A stretch of DNA of 64,000 nt, taken from the NCBI GenBank assembly GCA_951799405.1, contig OX637338.1:8556001-8620000 (forward strand), read 5' to 3'. Numbering within the stretch: position 1 is the stretch's first letter; each line of letters starts with the position of its first letter. Below, piece after piece: positions 33,366-43,490 of this stretch. Under the pieces are notes generated by a model that saw only the letters and a list, made by a program, of their open reading frames with translations, did no database searches and was not told where the DNA came from. A program made the translations under genes and the position numbers. This DNA is from Agapetus fuscipes. Its lineage: Eukaryota > Arthropoda > Insecta > Trichoptera > Glossosomatidae.

Positions 33366-33620
33366 TCTAAATCCAAATCTAAGTTGCAAAGATATGTATC
33401 ATTTAAGATTCATATTAAATGCATTCCCACAAGCAGACACGCATAATTTCGCGCTCACACATGCCGCATGTGGACCTACAATATAAAAACCCAATCTTAA
33501 ATGAACATAAGCTCTGCAACTCTTGCCGACCTTCCCTGAAACAGGGGTGACATTGGCAAAGTGAACCATTTTTTACAATATGGGTGGTCAGCCTCATACC
33601 AACCTATAAGTCAAGGAATC
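33366..33620 (-). repeat. T repeat, minus strand, complete
   Basis: TAAATCCAAATCTAAGTTGC to CCAACCTATAAGTCAAGGAA, with an AAATCT-type tail. Confidence 0.8.
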
Positions 33621-34425
33621 ATTTAAAAATATTTCATTTACATTTTTTATACGTTCTTAAAGGAATTTTATGGCCAATTACACTGAGCAGCGTGACTCGA
33701 GATGGCATAGAAATTCTGTTTTGGAGACTTACTCCATCAATCATTCATTTTTATTTCAGACGTCATGGCCCGTACCTCCAAAAGCAAACTGTACATTTCT
33801 ATATATATATAAAAAAAGTTTGAATATAATTTTATTATGTCTCTAAGCCATAATATGTACAAACAGTGGTTTTTCTCAAAAAATGTGAGTTTTTTTCGGT
33901 TCTTCCTGAGTATAAAATATTGCGTTAAAACTCGACCATTCGACCAACTCGACCGACACAAAATACGAAAGATATGTAAAATAGTGCCTCTAGGGAGTAT
34001 TTTACTTTCCATACTTTGTCTGTTTACGCGATGAATAAGTTTTTACGCATGTTTTATACTTGGGGTACTGATGCTGGACTGACCGAGTGATGGATTGGCT
34101 GAGTTTTGAGTTTCCCCGTAATTTTGGAAACTTTATTCGACGAGCTTCAATTCTATGAATCTCTGTTGAAAAAAACATGAATGTGTCTGAGATTGGCGAA
34201 GGCCCCAAAACTCTGCTGATTATTATAAATGATTTTAAAGTATAAAAAAATACATGTAAACGTAATTGTACAATTATGATAAATTTGTTTACAGTAAAAA
34301 ATAAAATAACTTTATAGTATTACCATGGTACTTATTATATGAGAACGTCTATACAGCAAGGAAGTTTTTTTTTTCAAAGTAGAATAAAATCACTTGTCCA
34401 TATTTTCTTATTATAATTAAGTACT
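33621..34425. other. AT-rich DNA, no gene seen
   Basis: Overlapping frames on both strands have no coherent protein content. A MITE M end lies near 34058. Confidence 0.45.
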
Positions 34426-35174
34426 TTGAAGCTTTGAAAGGTAACCATTTGAAGTTGAATGCAAGTAAGACGAAAGTATTGATTTTTGAAAGAGATGATG
34501 AAAGTATGAATTATGAATTTAAAATTAATGGAATGAATGTTGATGTCGTAAATGAGTTTGTATACCTGGGAAGTAAGTTTGAAAAAGATGGAAGAATGAC
34601 CGGTGAATTTGAAAGAAGAATAATGAAAGGCAGGTGCGTACTGGGTGCTACCGCTAGCATCGCCAGGAACCAGAATCTCTCAAAAAATGTTAGATTGGCG
34701 GTGCACGGTGGTATACTAGTGCCAACCTTGATGTATGGAAGTGAAGCCTGGACGGTGAGTGAAAGGGAAATTAGTAAAGTCCATACAGTAGAAATGGACT
34801 ATCTAAGAAGTATGATTGGGAAAAAACGAAGTGACAGGGTGAGGAATGATTTTGTAAGAGAAGAATGTGGTGTAAGGGAAAGTGTGAAAGTGAAGATTAA
34901 AAGAAGTATGTTAAGATGGTTCGGGCATATGGAGAGAATGAGTGATGAAAGATTGACGAAGAAAGTATATGTTGCTAAAATAGATGGATGTCGTGGTAGA
35001 GGAAGACCGAGAAAAGTATGGATGGATCAAATTTCTGAAATAGCGAATGAATGGGATATCCAGAGTCATAATAAAACGAGGACTTGCATTAAAAAGGTTA
35101 TGACTCTGGATGAAATGAAAGAAGTGTGCAAGGACAGGAAGAAGTGGCGGCTAATCTGCAATGGGGATTTCTAA
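34426..35174 (+). CDS. LINE reverse transcriptase C-terminal fragment (LINE family 1, copy 2)
   Basis: This open frame of about 246 codons is homologous, base for base over long runs, to the last two thirds of the RT frame at 18825-19838. It starts at GNHLKLNASKTKV, just after the YADD region, keeps YLGSKFEKDG, YGSEAWTV, LRWFGHMERM and RGRGRPRKVW, and ends KKWRLICNGDF-stop. By eye the two proteins differ at about 20 of 243 positions, so they are close relatives of one family. The catalytic YADD is absent, so this copy cannot encode a working RT. Homology begins at GAAGCTTTG (about 34426), where the unrelated AT-rich flank ends. This is an ordinary 5' truncation. Confidence 0.85.
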
Positions 35175-35297
35175 TGTTGGTGTATTAATTTGCTACATTT
35201 TTTGCATAGGAAATTTCTGACTTTTTTTTTTTTGTATAGATTTCTTTGTAAGGTTTTGTTCTTTTATATATTTAAATGTAATTTTTTATTCATATTC

Positions 35298-35541
35298 CTT
35301 GACTTATAGGTTGGTATGAGGCTGACCACCCATACTGTAAAAAATGGTTCACTTTGCCAATGTTACCCCTGTTTCAGGGAAGGTCGGCAAAAGTTGTGGG
35401 GGTTATGTTCATTTGAGGTTTGGATTTTATTTGTAAGTACACATTCAGCATTTGTAAGCGCGAACTACACTTGTTGGTTTGTGGGCTTACATCTGAGAGC
35501 TTTAAATGAATATATCCTTGCAACTTAGATTATAGATTATA
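35298..35541 (+). repeat. T repeat forming the 3' end of LINE copy 2
   Basis: TTCCTTGACTTATAGGTTGG to CAACTTAGATTATAGATTAT. Complete. Confidence 0.85.
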
Positions 35542-36464
35542 GAAGGAACAATAAGCAGGTTAGTAAAAAAAAAACTAAAAAAAACCTCTGTTTAATTAAG
35601 TATAGGTATTGATATTTAAGAATATCAGTAGATTTAAACAGTGTTTTTTTTCATATTCAAACCTGTCCTCAGACCTCAAATACAACAAAGTACTTGCTGA
35701 TCATGTAAAATTCTATGTTTTTTTGCTTTTAACACACAATAATTACACATGTCGTTATGTTTTTTAAAAATGCCTTTTTAATTTCAATATCGATATAGAT
35801 ATAACTAAAATTAAACAGTGGATATCTTCATATGTACCTTTTTTTTATTGGAGCTCTACAAAGTTTCCGCTTAATATAGTAAACTTAAAAACGTGATAGT
35901 TCACACATTCACATATGAAAATGCGCCTACGAAAGGAAAACGTTAACGTCGAATTGACACACTATTTGCAACTAACGATTAAACAGAGATACCAGGTATA
36001 TTTGATTCGTAAAATTGTAGGAACTGATTTCATACCTAATCAAAGACAAAAAAATTATAAGAAAGATGTGTTGTATGAATAGAATACAAATTGTCTTCAA
36101 AGAAAACATGAAATTGGAATTCGATGTGAAACTATTTGAAAAATTTGTAGTACTTAGGTATGTTTGTTTGGAGTACAATATCTACGGTTAAAAAGAAGTA
36201 CATAAAAGGAAGCGACGTTTTGGTCAAAAGTGAGTTGTGAATGCTATCCTACTTAAAAATTTCCTCTCTTTCTAATGCGCTAGCTCCCATAGCTGTACGA
36301 TGTTTTTTTTGTTGTTTATGCCCAAGCAAACAACTGCGTTTTCGAAGTATGGTTTTGATGTAACCGACAAGATTTTGGCCTTTTTGGTCCTAAAGGCGCT
36401 TGTGACATATCGTAAAACATCGTAAAATCACATTAATAGGAATGCCAATAAATTCCTTTTTACT

Positions 36465-37720
36465 TTCTTGCTATAGCCGAAGGCTATAAAAGAAAGTTAT
36501 GATTTGGTGTGAAAAAAAAAAATCGAGGTTTTCACGGAAATGAGTTGTCCTGGTGCAGGACATGCCAAAAAACACTATCTTTCAAAAACGTCCGTCTGTA
36601 TGTATGTATGTATGTATGTATGTATGTATGTATGTATGTATGTATGTATGTGTGTGTGTCACTTTCCAAAGTATAAGACCTAGAGATACCAAATTTTGGC
36701 TACATCAACTTTTTTGGACATGTATTAAGTATGAATAACATGGCATTACACCAACTTGAAAATTCAAGATGGCTGCCATACAAAAAAAACATAAAATAGC
36801 ACTTTTCTCAAAAACGGCTCCAAGAATTTTTCTTAAATTTTCAGAGTTGCCATTAATTAATTTTTCACTTAATAAATTAGTTATAACAACACTCTTACTA
36901 ATCTGTGTCTATGGGCTGCCATATGAAAAAAACAAACGATTGTGATTTTCTCGAAAGTTAAGGGGTCAACAAAAATATAATCTTCTACAATATTATGGAC
37001 AACATAAATTTCTACAAATTTACAAAAAATTTTTTTTGAAAAAATAAATATAAAGCACCGTTTACACGACCTGAAATTTTAAATCGAAAATATTACGAAA
37101 ACCTATCAAAATGCAAGATATTTAAATTTGTTTTAAATTTTTTAGAAAGAACAAGCTTATTACTTTAATTCGTAATCATTTTTTTTTTACTTTTTTGAAA
37201 ATTCAAGATGGCTTCCGAAGAGCTGAAAATTTAAAATGCGATTTTCTCAAAAACGGCTCCGACGATTTTTCTTAAATTTTTTGTGAATCCATTTATATAA
37301 TAGTGCTATCTAATAATTCTAATAATTTCTTCATCCTAATCTCGGTTTAGGGAGTTGCCATATAAAAGAAAAAAATAATGGAAAAATTCTCGGCAGTTAG
37401 AGGGTTAATAAAAAAATAATGTACTGCAAATGTAAAACAATAATAATAACCTATATATTGCCATCATTATTTTTTCCAAAAAGTGAATCAAAAGTATAGC
37501 CGCGATACAAAGTGAAAATTTTCCATACAAAATGTATTAGCAATTTTCTTGGTAGTCAAAGGGTTAAAAATAGATAAAAGGCTGCCATTCTTAAAATTTT
37601 ATAAATACCAATAAAAATCAGTCGTTACTTTTTCAAAATATAGCTAAAAAGTGTACCCACCATACAAAGTCCTAGTTTGCATACAGAATGGTTCAATGAC
37701 CATCTATAATAATCTAGAAT
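36465..37720. repeat. Ancient repetitive block with diverged internal units
   Basis: Three diverged units share AATTCAAGATGGCT, then TTTTCTCAAAAACGGCTCC, then ATTTTTCTTAAATTTT, and further AGTTAGAGGGTTAA-type sequence (about 36770-36985, 37195-37410, 37500-37575). The left edge has TATAGCCGAAGGCTATA and a TATG microsatellite. No coding potential is seen. Confidence 0.5.
36598..36652. repeat. TATG microsatellite
   Basis: About 13 uninterrupted TATG units ending in TGTGTGTG. Confidence 0.95.
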
Positions 37721-38633
37721 ATAAGTTGCAATGAAATATAAACATTCAAAACTAATATGAAATGCATGCCCACAAACAGGTACGTGTAAGTTCGCGCTTA
37801 CGAATGCTGAATTTGTACTTACAAATTAAAACCAAATCTCAAATGAACATAAAACCTGCAACTCTTGCCGACCTTCCTTGAAACAGGGGTGACATTAACA
37901 AAGTGAATTCTTTTTTACACTTTAGGAGGACTGAGAAATGCGAGAAAATTGAGATAAGACTGAATGAAAAAAGAGTGGAGGTCGTGAAAGAATTTGATTA
38001 TCTGGGAAGCAAGTTTGAGTCGAATGCGAAATTGACGAAATAATTGGAAAAGCGCGCTAGTAGAGGAAGAAGTGTAATGGAAACGATTGGAAGCATTACA
38101 AGGAATAGGAAACTTACCAAGAATATGAGATCGGCGGTCCACAATGGCATATTGGTTGGTGGAAGTGAGGCTTAATGAATGTGAGCTGAGTAAAGTATGT
38201 AAGTACGGTTGAAATGGCTTACCTGAGAGCAATGGCTGGAAAGACACTGAGTGATAGAGTACGTAATGCTTGAGTGATGAACGAGTGTGGTATAAAAGAG
38301 AATATGAGAATGAAAGTACAAAAAAGTACGATGAGATGGTTCAGACATCTTGAAAGAATGGATGATGAACAACTAATGAAGAAAGTGTACAAAGGAAATG
38401 TCAGAGGAAAGCGTGGAAGGGGAAGGCTGAGGAAAGAATGCTTAGACCAAATAGGTGAGATTGAATGGATCCTGCAGAGTGAGAATAAGAGAAGAGTATG
38501 TATGAAAAAGGTGATGACAGCAAAAAGTGGAGGCGCATCTGCGGAGGTACCGGCCACCCCTAATGAAACGGTGGCAGGATACAGTACAGTACAGTACAGA
38601 AATCAGCTTCATACCAACCTATGAGTCGAGGAT
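37718..38633 (-). repeat. T repeat split by a LINE family 2 insertion
   Basis: The tail part is 37718-37918 (AGAATATAAGTTGCAATGAA to CAAAGTGAATTCTTTTTTAC). The start part resumes at 38603-38633 (TCAGCTTCATACCAACCTAT, GAGTCGAGGA). The LINE lies in between. Confidence 0.72.
37919..38600 (+). mobile_element. Broken LINE, family 2, inserted in a T repeat
   Basis: The sequence encodes a degraded RT C-terminus. An early part reads ..EFDYLGSKFESNAKLTK, then a stop (TAA near 38041). Later frames carry MRWFRHLERMDDEQLMKKVY and RGKRGRGRLRKECLDQIGEI in the 116-codon frame starting at 38274. These align with LINE family 1 proteins, but the nucleotide sequence and the 3' end differ. After the coding part comes GGAGGTACCGGCCACCCCTA and a tail of ACAGT repeats instead of a T repeat. 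Both flanks are T-repeat sequence on the minus strand (37718-37918 and 38601-38633), so the LINE landed inside an older T repeat. Several frame breaks make it a pseudogene. Confidence 0.78.
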
Positions 38634-38740
38634 CTTTCTTGTGTAATTGGCGCTTTTTCCAGAGAAGATCAACCTCGCAGAGGACTCTTGAGGTGTGATT
38701 CACACAAAACGGCGCTCACCAAATAAATCATCCAAATATT
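38634..38740 (+). mobile_element. SINE A, 3' end fragment
   Basis: TAATTGGCGCTTTTTCCAGA, CTCTTGAGGTGTGATTCACA and GGCGCTCACCAAATAAATCA match the 3' third of SINE A. It abuts the 5' boundary of the split T repeat. Confidence 0.6.
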
Positions 38741-39210
38741 TTTTATTCACTTAAGAATTTATATGGCTATTTCCATACTCGCACGGGTATGCAGGTACAC
38801 ACCGCCGTGGAATAAAATTGATTTATTATCGATATATTATATTTTCATTGAAACTGCATAAGCTGGTAGATGATTATAGCTTTACATACGTCATACAGTG
38901 GGTTAATTTTTGCAAGAAAGTCGAGTGCAGATTCTGTGCAATTTATTTTATTAATATTTTAGAGTTGTTTTGATTTTAACGATATGATAAAAAATAAAAA
39001 AGTTGTGCCATTTTTCTGCGATCTCAAACTTTAAACTGCTCTCCTGAACAATTTAGTTTTAGTCGCTTATGCCCTATTGCCTTTTAACCGTCAATATCCT
39101 CTCCATCACTTTTTCCGGTCGGCATAAATATCCATTCTATTTTTTATCGAATTCAAACGAATCGAATCCGTCATACACAACACAGTCACTTAGCGCAAGA
39201 ATGTAGAAAT

Positions 39211-39440
39211 GTGGCGAATGTGAAAGCCTCTCGGAGCGCAGAGCCTGTGGGCTTAATAAAAATAGGCACAGTCTTCTATCAAACGTTTGGGCGCGCTAAT
39301 GCACCGCCCTGTCGCTTTCATTCCGCCCCCGCCCTGCCCGCCCTTACCACTTTTACCGCCCTCGGCGCCCTGGTAATGCGTGATTCTTTACCGCCCCCGC
39401 CCGGAGAGGTGGAATGCGTAGACTATGCGTTGTTTACGCA
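39211..39440. other. GC- and CpG-rich block without a recognised gene
   Basis: A 230 bp island rich in CCGCCC and GGCGC motifs sits in AT-rich DNA. Open frames are short and of biased composition. It may be a regulatory island or an untranslated exon of the minus-strand gene downstream of 41990. Confidence 0.4.
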
Positions 39441-39834
39441 TTTTACCCGAAAAATTCTAAAATTTTAATATAGCTTGTTGAAAGTTCCCCCTATTGAAAA
39501 AATATTTTCTTGATAATTACGATGGAATAAAGTTGACAAAAAATATTTCTAACATTTACAGCTTTTGTATATCTATACCATAAAGTTAAAACTAAATAAG
39601 TGACGTATTAAGCTCACGTGCGGGTTTATCAGATAAATGCACTTTTTCGTGTGAAAAGCCTGTGGTTTAGAACTTTTTCATGAATATTTACTTATAATTA
39701 GCACATTTACTCATTTATTTTCCCCTCATTTTAAGGGTTGGAAATTAGAAAAACATGTTTGTACATTTGTTACCCGAATTTAAGTATATTTGAATTTAAA
39801 CATACATTTTTAATATTTTGGATGGTTGGTGCTT

Positions 39835-39962
39835 AATCACTGTGAAAATTCATCTTTATTTAATTATTAAAAAATCTGTTTTATTTTTACTGTGTAGTCG
39901 AAAAAGTTTGTGTCCTTTAAAAAATTATTATAAAAAGTGAAAATAAAACAGATTTTTTATTA
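39835..39962 (+). repeat. Inverted-repeat element, 39.8 kb, without a core
   Basis: Head AATCACTGTGAAAATTCATC, then arms at about 39865-39890 and 39938-39962 (ATTAAAAAATCTGTTTTATT and complement). No CTGANGA/GAAA core survives. Confidence 0.45.
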
Positions 39963-40375
39963 ACTAAATATATTTTTAAATTTTTATACTCTTTATGAAC
40001 CTAAACATTTTCCAATTTGATCAAATAGATATTTCATAGACTTTCTAGTATTTTATTACTTGTTTCAATTCAGAAGTAACTGGACTAGTGTTTTACAGCT
40101 CAGTCAAATGTGTGTGAATCCTGGCAATTACCAATATCAAAAAATATGCTTTAGATGTTCTTGAAACAAACTTTAACCTGTCCGATTTCATATCGTTTCT
40201 GTGGTGGCCTCCCGCTACGATCCATTCGGCACCGCTTCCATTCGCTGCCATTTCATTTCACAGGCTGCTTGTTTTTAAGTGAATAGAGAGAGAGAGGGAG
40301 CGGATACACCGGCTGAAAAACTGTAACGACGCAAATCCAATCTTTCCATTTTAAAATGATTTATTTCGCGATATA

Positions 40376-40396
40376 ACCCCCCCCCCCCCCCCCCCT
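40376..40396. repeat. Poly-C tract
   Basis: Roughly 20 consecutive C bases, unusual in this AT-rich DNA. The length may be affected by sequencing or assembly. Confidence 0.85.
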
Positions 40397-41989
40397 TCGA
40401 TGCTGTACAAGATTGATGCATTTAACAATCGACATCCCACTCAGGTGAAAATCAAAACATTTATTTAAAAAAAAAAGTACAAGCATTGATACTCCTTTTT
40501 TCGGCACGAAATCAATTGCATTGAGGGTTTATTGATAATAAATGTTCCCTACTTACAGTTTTATCTGTAACAGTAATTCCGCTAGTATTTACAATTAAGG
40601 TATCCTTATGGTTTGTAAGCTTCCAACTTGTTCAAAAGTTTTATTAACTGATTTTACATTCTTGCATAAATATTATTAATTAAGAAAAGAAAAAGATTGT
40701 TAACATTGGTAATTTACTGTTTTCTCTTTTTTGACTTTTTTTGTACTTTTCTTTTCATTAGGCAAATACTCGTATAGACACTAGTTACTCTAGGATTACT
40801 ACATTAAAGAGTTGGCAAAAATGGATTCATCCTGAATCGGAAATGAAACTCTTGGAAAGAAAAATCGTCTTTTCTCCCAGAACCAATATTTCGGAAAAAA
40901 GCAAGTTAATGCCAAATAAAAAAAACAATAACAAAATTACTTGGATAGTTTTTACGTTAAAGTATTTAAAAAGGTATTCAGTAAAATTTATGTAATCGCC
41001 CCATTAATGTCCGTACAAAATTTTAAAATCAATTTGTGGATCTTGTTTCGGCTTGAATTTTACGAAAGTATACTTAAACACAAATGTGCTTTAGCAGCCG
41101 TTTCAAAATTGTTTCGGGTCTGAAATTGGAAAGCGGCATCATTACACGGACCAAGTCGCCGTTTGTAAACAACTTAATCTTACAATGTTCTCATTTCCAA
41201 ACGACGGGATTCCTTGTCACATTTATTACGTTTTAATTTGATATTCCTCTTAAAAAATACTTTTACTATGTAGGTTTTATTTGCACGTATTGAATATTGT
41301 GTTTAGTTTTAATTGTTGTAAAAGTCTACCAATGAATTGACGTAAACAAAAAAATACCTTAAAAGCGTTTGATGGACACGGCCGTTAGCTTTTAACTCAT
41401 CAAAAACATTATCACGGCAAAAGTTTCAAATGCATGTACAAATGAAGCTTCTAGAATACGAGTACACTTAATTTTTGTTTTAGGTGCACTCATGTAGGAA
41501 ACCTTTTCAATATTATGTAGGTAGTATTTTAGTATAGTATTACTGCAATCGTGTAGTAAGAATTTTAGTATAGTTGTCGTAGATACAATATTATGTAAGT
41601 AGGCTTTTCAAACTGCTTAGGTACGAGTACATAACATCAAGTGCGTGCATAGGGTATAGGCAAATAAGTTTCAGAATAAATATTTTATCCTATTCCTTTA
41701 AAATAACTCATTTGAAATGGACTGAAATGCTTACAATGACAATGCATGGCTCCAATCAAACTTAAGTTTTGAATCTCAATATCAAGCTTCAATGCGTTTT
41801 TTTTTTCTATATATTGCCTACCTATTAGGCACATGGGCCTGTATAGGATGCACGCCCCTGAATAATATTGTATTGAAATTACGTTCTGTACTGTCTATAG
41901 TTCGGCTAGGTGACATCACATGTATTACCCACATTGGAGGAGATTGTTAGTAATTAGGTGATGGTGTAAGAGAGGTAATGGATACTCAC
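40397..41989. other. AT-rich DNA following exon 2, probably intron
   Basis: It lies just beyond the donor at 41989, so it should be intron of the minus-strand gene. I found no acceptor with a following open frame. Confidence 0.45.
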
Positions 41990-42161
41990 TTGAAGAGCTG
42001 CCTGTGGCGCTGGAGCTCTGGCTGTTGGGGACCGGCCAGGGCGGGGGTGGCTTCCCGGGGGGCGGAGGGGCGAGGGCGGCCCCCTCCTCCCCTCCGCCAC
42101 CGACCCCACCACCCATTCCCGCCCACGTCACGTCCGGCGCCGGTGGGAACATTTTCTCCTC
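41990..42161 (-). CDS. Second coding exon of the same unidentified gene
   Basis: A GC-rich block on the minus strand starts after an acceptor (pyrimidine-rich run ending ...GTCGGCAG|GAGGAG) and ends at a strong donor, CTTCAA|GTGAGT. The exon is 172 bp, entered in phase 0 and left in phase 1. The upstream exon ends in phase 0, so the two join without a frame break as ...YFHGQ-EEKMFPPAPDV. The encoded 57 residues are Gly-, Pro- and Ser-rich: GGGVGGGGEEG, then PPPPGKPPPPWP, then SQSSSATGSSS. This low-complexity composition continues that of the previous exon and suggests a disordered linker. Frame conservation, matched phases, same strand and compositional contrast with the AT-rich surroundings support it. 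I could not find the next exon at lower coordinates, so it is either short or outside the window. The ATG inside the exon (42152-42150) could be an alternative start but is more likely internal. Confidence 0.68.
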
Positions 42162-42529
42162 CTGCCGACGGAAAGAATGGCTGTCATTAACAGTTCATAA
42201 TAATCTATGGAAATTTATATACAACCGAGGTCCGTCACCCAGGTGGGTACCGACAGCTATTAAAACATCGTCACACCCCAATAAACCCCTTTCATGCTGA
42301 GAGTAAAAGCAACGACCCGAAATCAATACAGGGGAAAATGTTTTTAAATTATTCAGAGTTTAAAAAAAAACGCTGCGGGTTTTATACAAGATGTACAAAT
42401 TCAGAAACGGCAAACTAGTATTTTTATATTATTTTTCTTATCTAGAGTTTAAGATGAGTACAAATAAAATATAGACACAGAGAAAGAAATTTAAGTTTCA
42501 ATATATTTGTATTTAGTATGGTTTGTGTA

Positions 42530-42650
42530 TTAACACTGTGAAAATCCATATTATTTGAAAGACCTGAAGATGATCGAGAGATCGAAAACGTTCGTATACA
42601 TCAATTACAATAAAATTAACAAGTAATTGAAAATAGAACAGTGTTTCATT
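42530..42650 (+). repeat. Hammerhead-like element in the intron
   Basis: Head TTAACACTGTGAAAATCCAT, then CTGAAGA-T-GATC-GAGA-GATC-GAAA-ACGTTC at 42564-42593. Stem II is fully paired and AACGTT is self-complementary. No palindromic arms are evident. Confidence 0.5.
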
Positions 42651-42717
42651 AGAATTTTTGGTTCTTTAAAATTTTGTAGAAGTCAATCAATATATTTGAT
42701 GCTGGTGAGATTTCCGG

Positions 42718-42876
42718 TATCTGTTGCCGTGGTCTATGGGAGCTGGAGCTTCCGGACGATTAGCTCATGTCTACGATGGATTCTTCAGCGTGAAGTGTAA
42801 AGATGAAGATGATTTTGATGATTTTTTTTCAGAACGTCTGGAAGCTCCAAGTCCCATAGACCACGGCAACAGATCC
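42718..42876. repeat. 37 bp-armed hairpin with 84 bp loop
   Basis: ATCTGTTGCCGTGGTCTATG, GGAGCTGGAGCTTCC and the complementary block at 42838-42876 form the arms. The loop is rich in GATGAAGATGATTTT. An open frame of 70 codons spans it, with an acidic middle (DEDDFDDFF), but it has no family resemblance. Confidence 0.65.
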
Positions 42877-43017
42877 CAGAAAACATCTCTCCAGCAATAT
42901 CAGTCGGCCTTTTGTTTGGTTTTCAGAAAAATCTAAGGTTGTTGTCTTTTCGAACTTACACGTGCTTGCTTGAAGGCACGCATTAACTATGCATCTTAGA
43001 TGTTATTTTATCTTTGC

Positions 43018-43250
43018 CGGTCCGTAGTTTAGTGGTAACACTTCGGACTCTGAATGGAAGGTTGTGGGTTCGAATCCCGGCGGAGCACAAAAAATATACC
43101 ATTTATATTTTCAAATTTGCTCTTCGCTGGGTTGAAAAATTCATAAACCTTTACCAATGACCGGTCACCAAAAGTCCATCCAGCCTTATAGCAACTGAGT
43201 CTTGCTTGAGAATTGGCGCTTTGTGACGACGACGACCAAGCTCGTAAAAA
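43018..43250 (+). mobile_element. SINE A in the intron, directly followed by SINE C
   Basis: CCGGTCCGTAGTTTAGTGGT, B box GGGTTCGAATCCCGGCGGAG, and body through AGTCTTGCTTGAGAATTGGC. It is truncated at its 3' side where the SINE C head begins. Confidence 0.72.
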
Positions 43251-43490
43251 GGTCGATAGCTCAATTGGTAGAATGCTTGCATTCCATGCCAAGAGCAAGG
43301 GTTTAATCTCAAGGTTTACTCAGCCTTCACAAGAAATGAGAACCAGCCTCCCCGGGAGCTAAGAAACCCCGACTTCAACTGAAAGTGGTTGTTGTGAGGC
43401 CGGCTCCCTTACCCGTAAAAATAAATAGGTCCCGAATCGCCACATGCAGCCCCTTCGGGGATCACGCAGGCATGTGTAGTTTAGTTGCGT
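43251..43490 (+). mobile_element. SINE C, cleanest copy
   Basis: Head GGTCGATAGCTCAATTGGTA (A box TAGCTCAATTGG), then GTTTACTCAGCCTTCACAAG, CCGACTTCAACTGAAAGTGG, GGCCGGCTCCCTTACCCGTA, TAGGTCCCGAATCGCCACAT and GTGTAGTTTAGTTGCGTTTC. Confidence 0.75.

Larger units (their letters stand above)
34426..35541 (+). mobile_element. LINE family 1, copy 2 (5'-truncated, with T repeat at its 3' end)
   Basis: RT fragment, then about 120 bp of T-rich 3' UTR, then a complete T repeat (35298-35541) ending in ATTATAG repeats. It has the same layout as the copy at 18825-20196, which shows the T repeat is the natural 3' end of this LINE. Confidence 0.82.

Noticed and set aside
36481..36500. TATAGCCGAAGGCTATA as a regulatory palindrome
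   Set aside because: It is short, lies at the edge of a repetitive block and such palindromes occur by chance.
37915..38557. Ser/Phe/His-rich minus-strand frames of 110-112 codons
   Set aside because: They are antisense shadows of the broken LINE RT on the plus strand.
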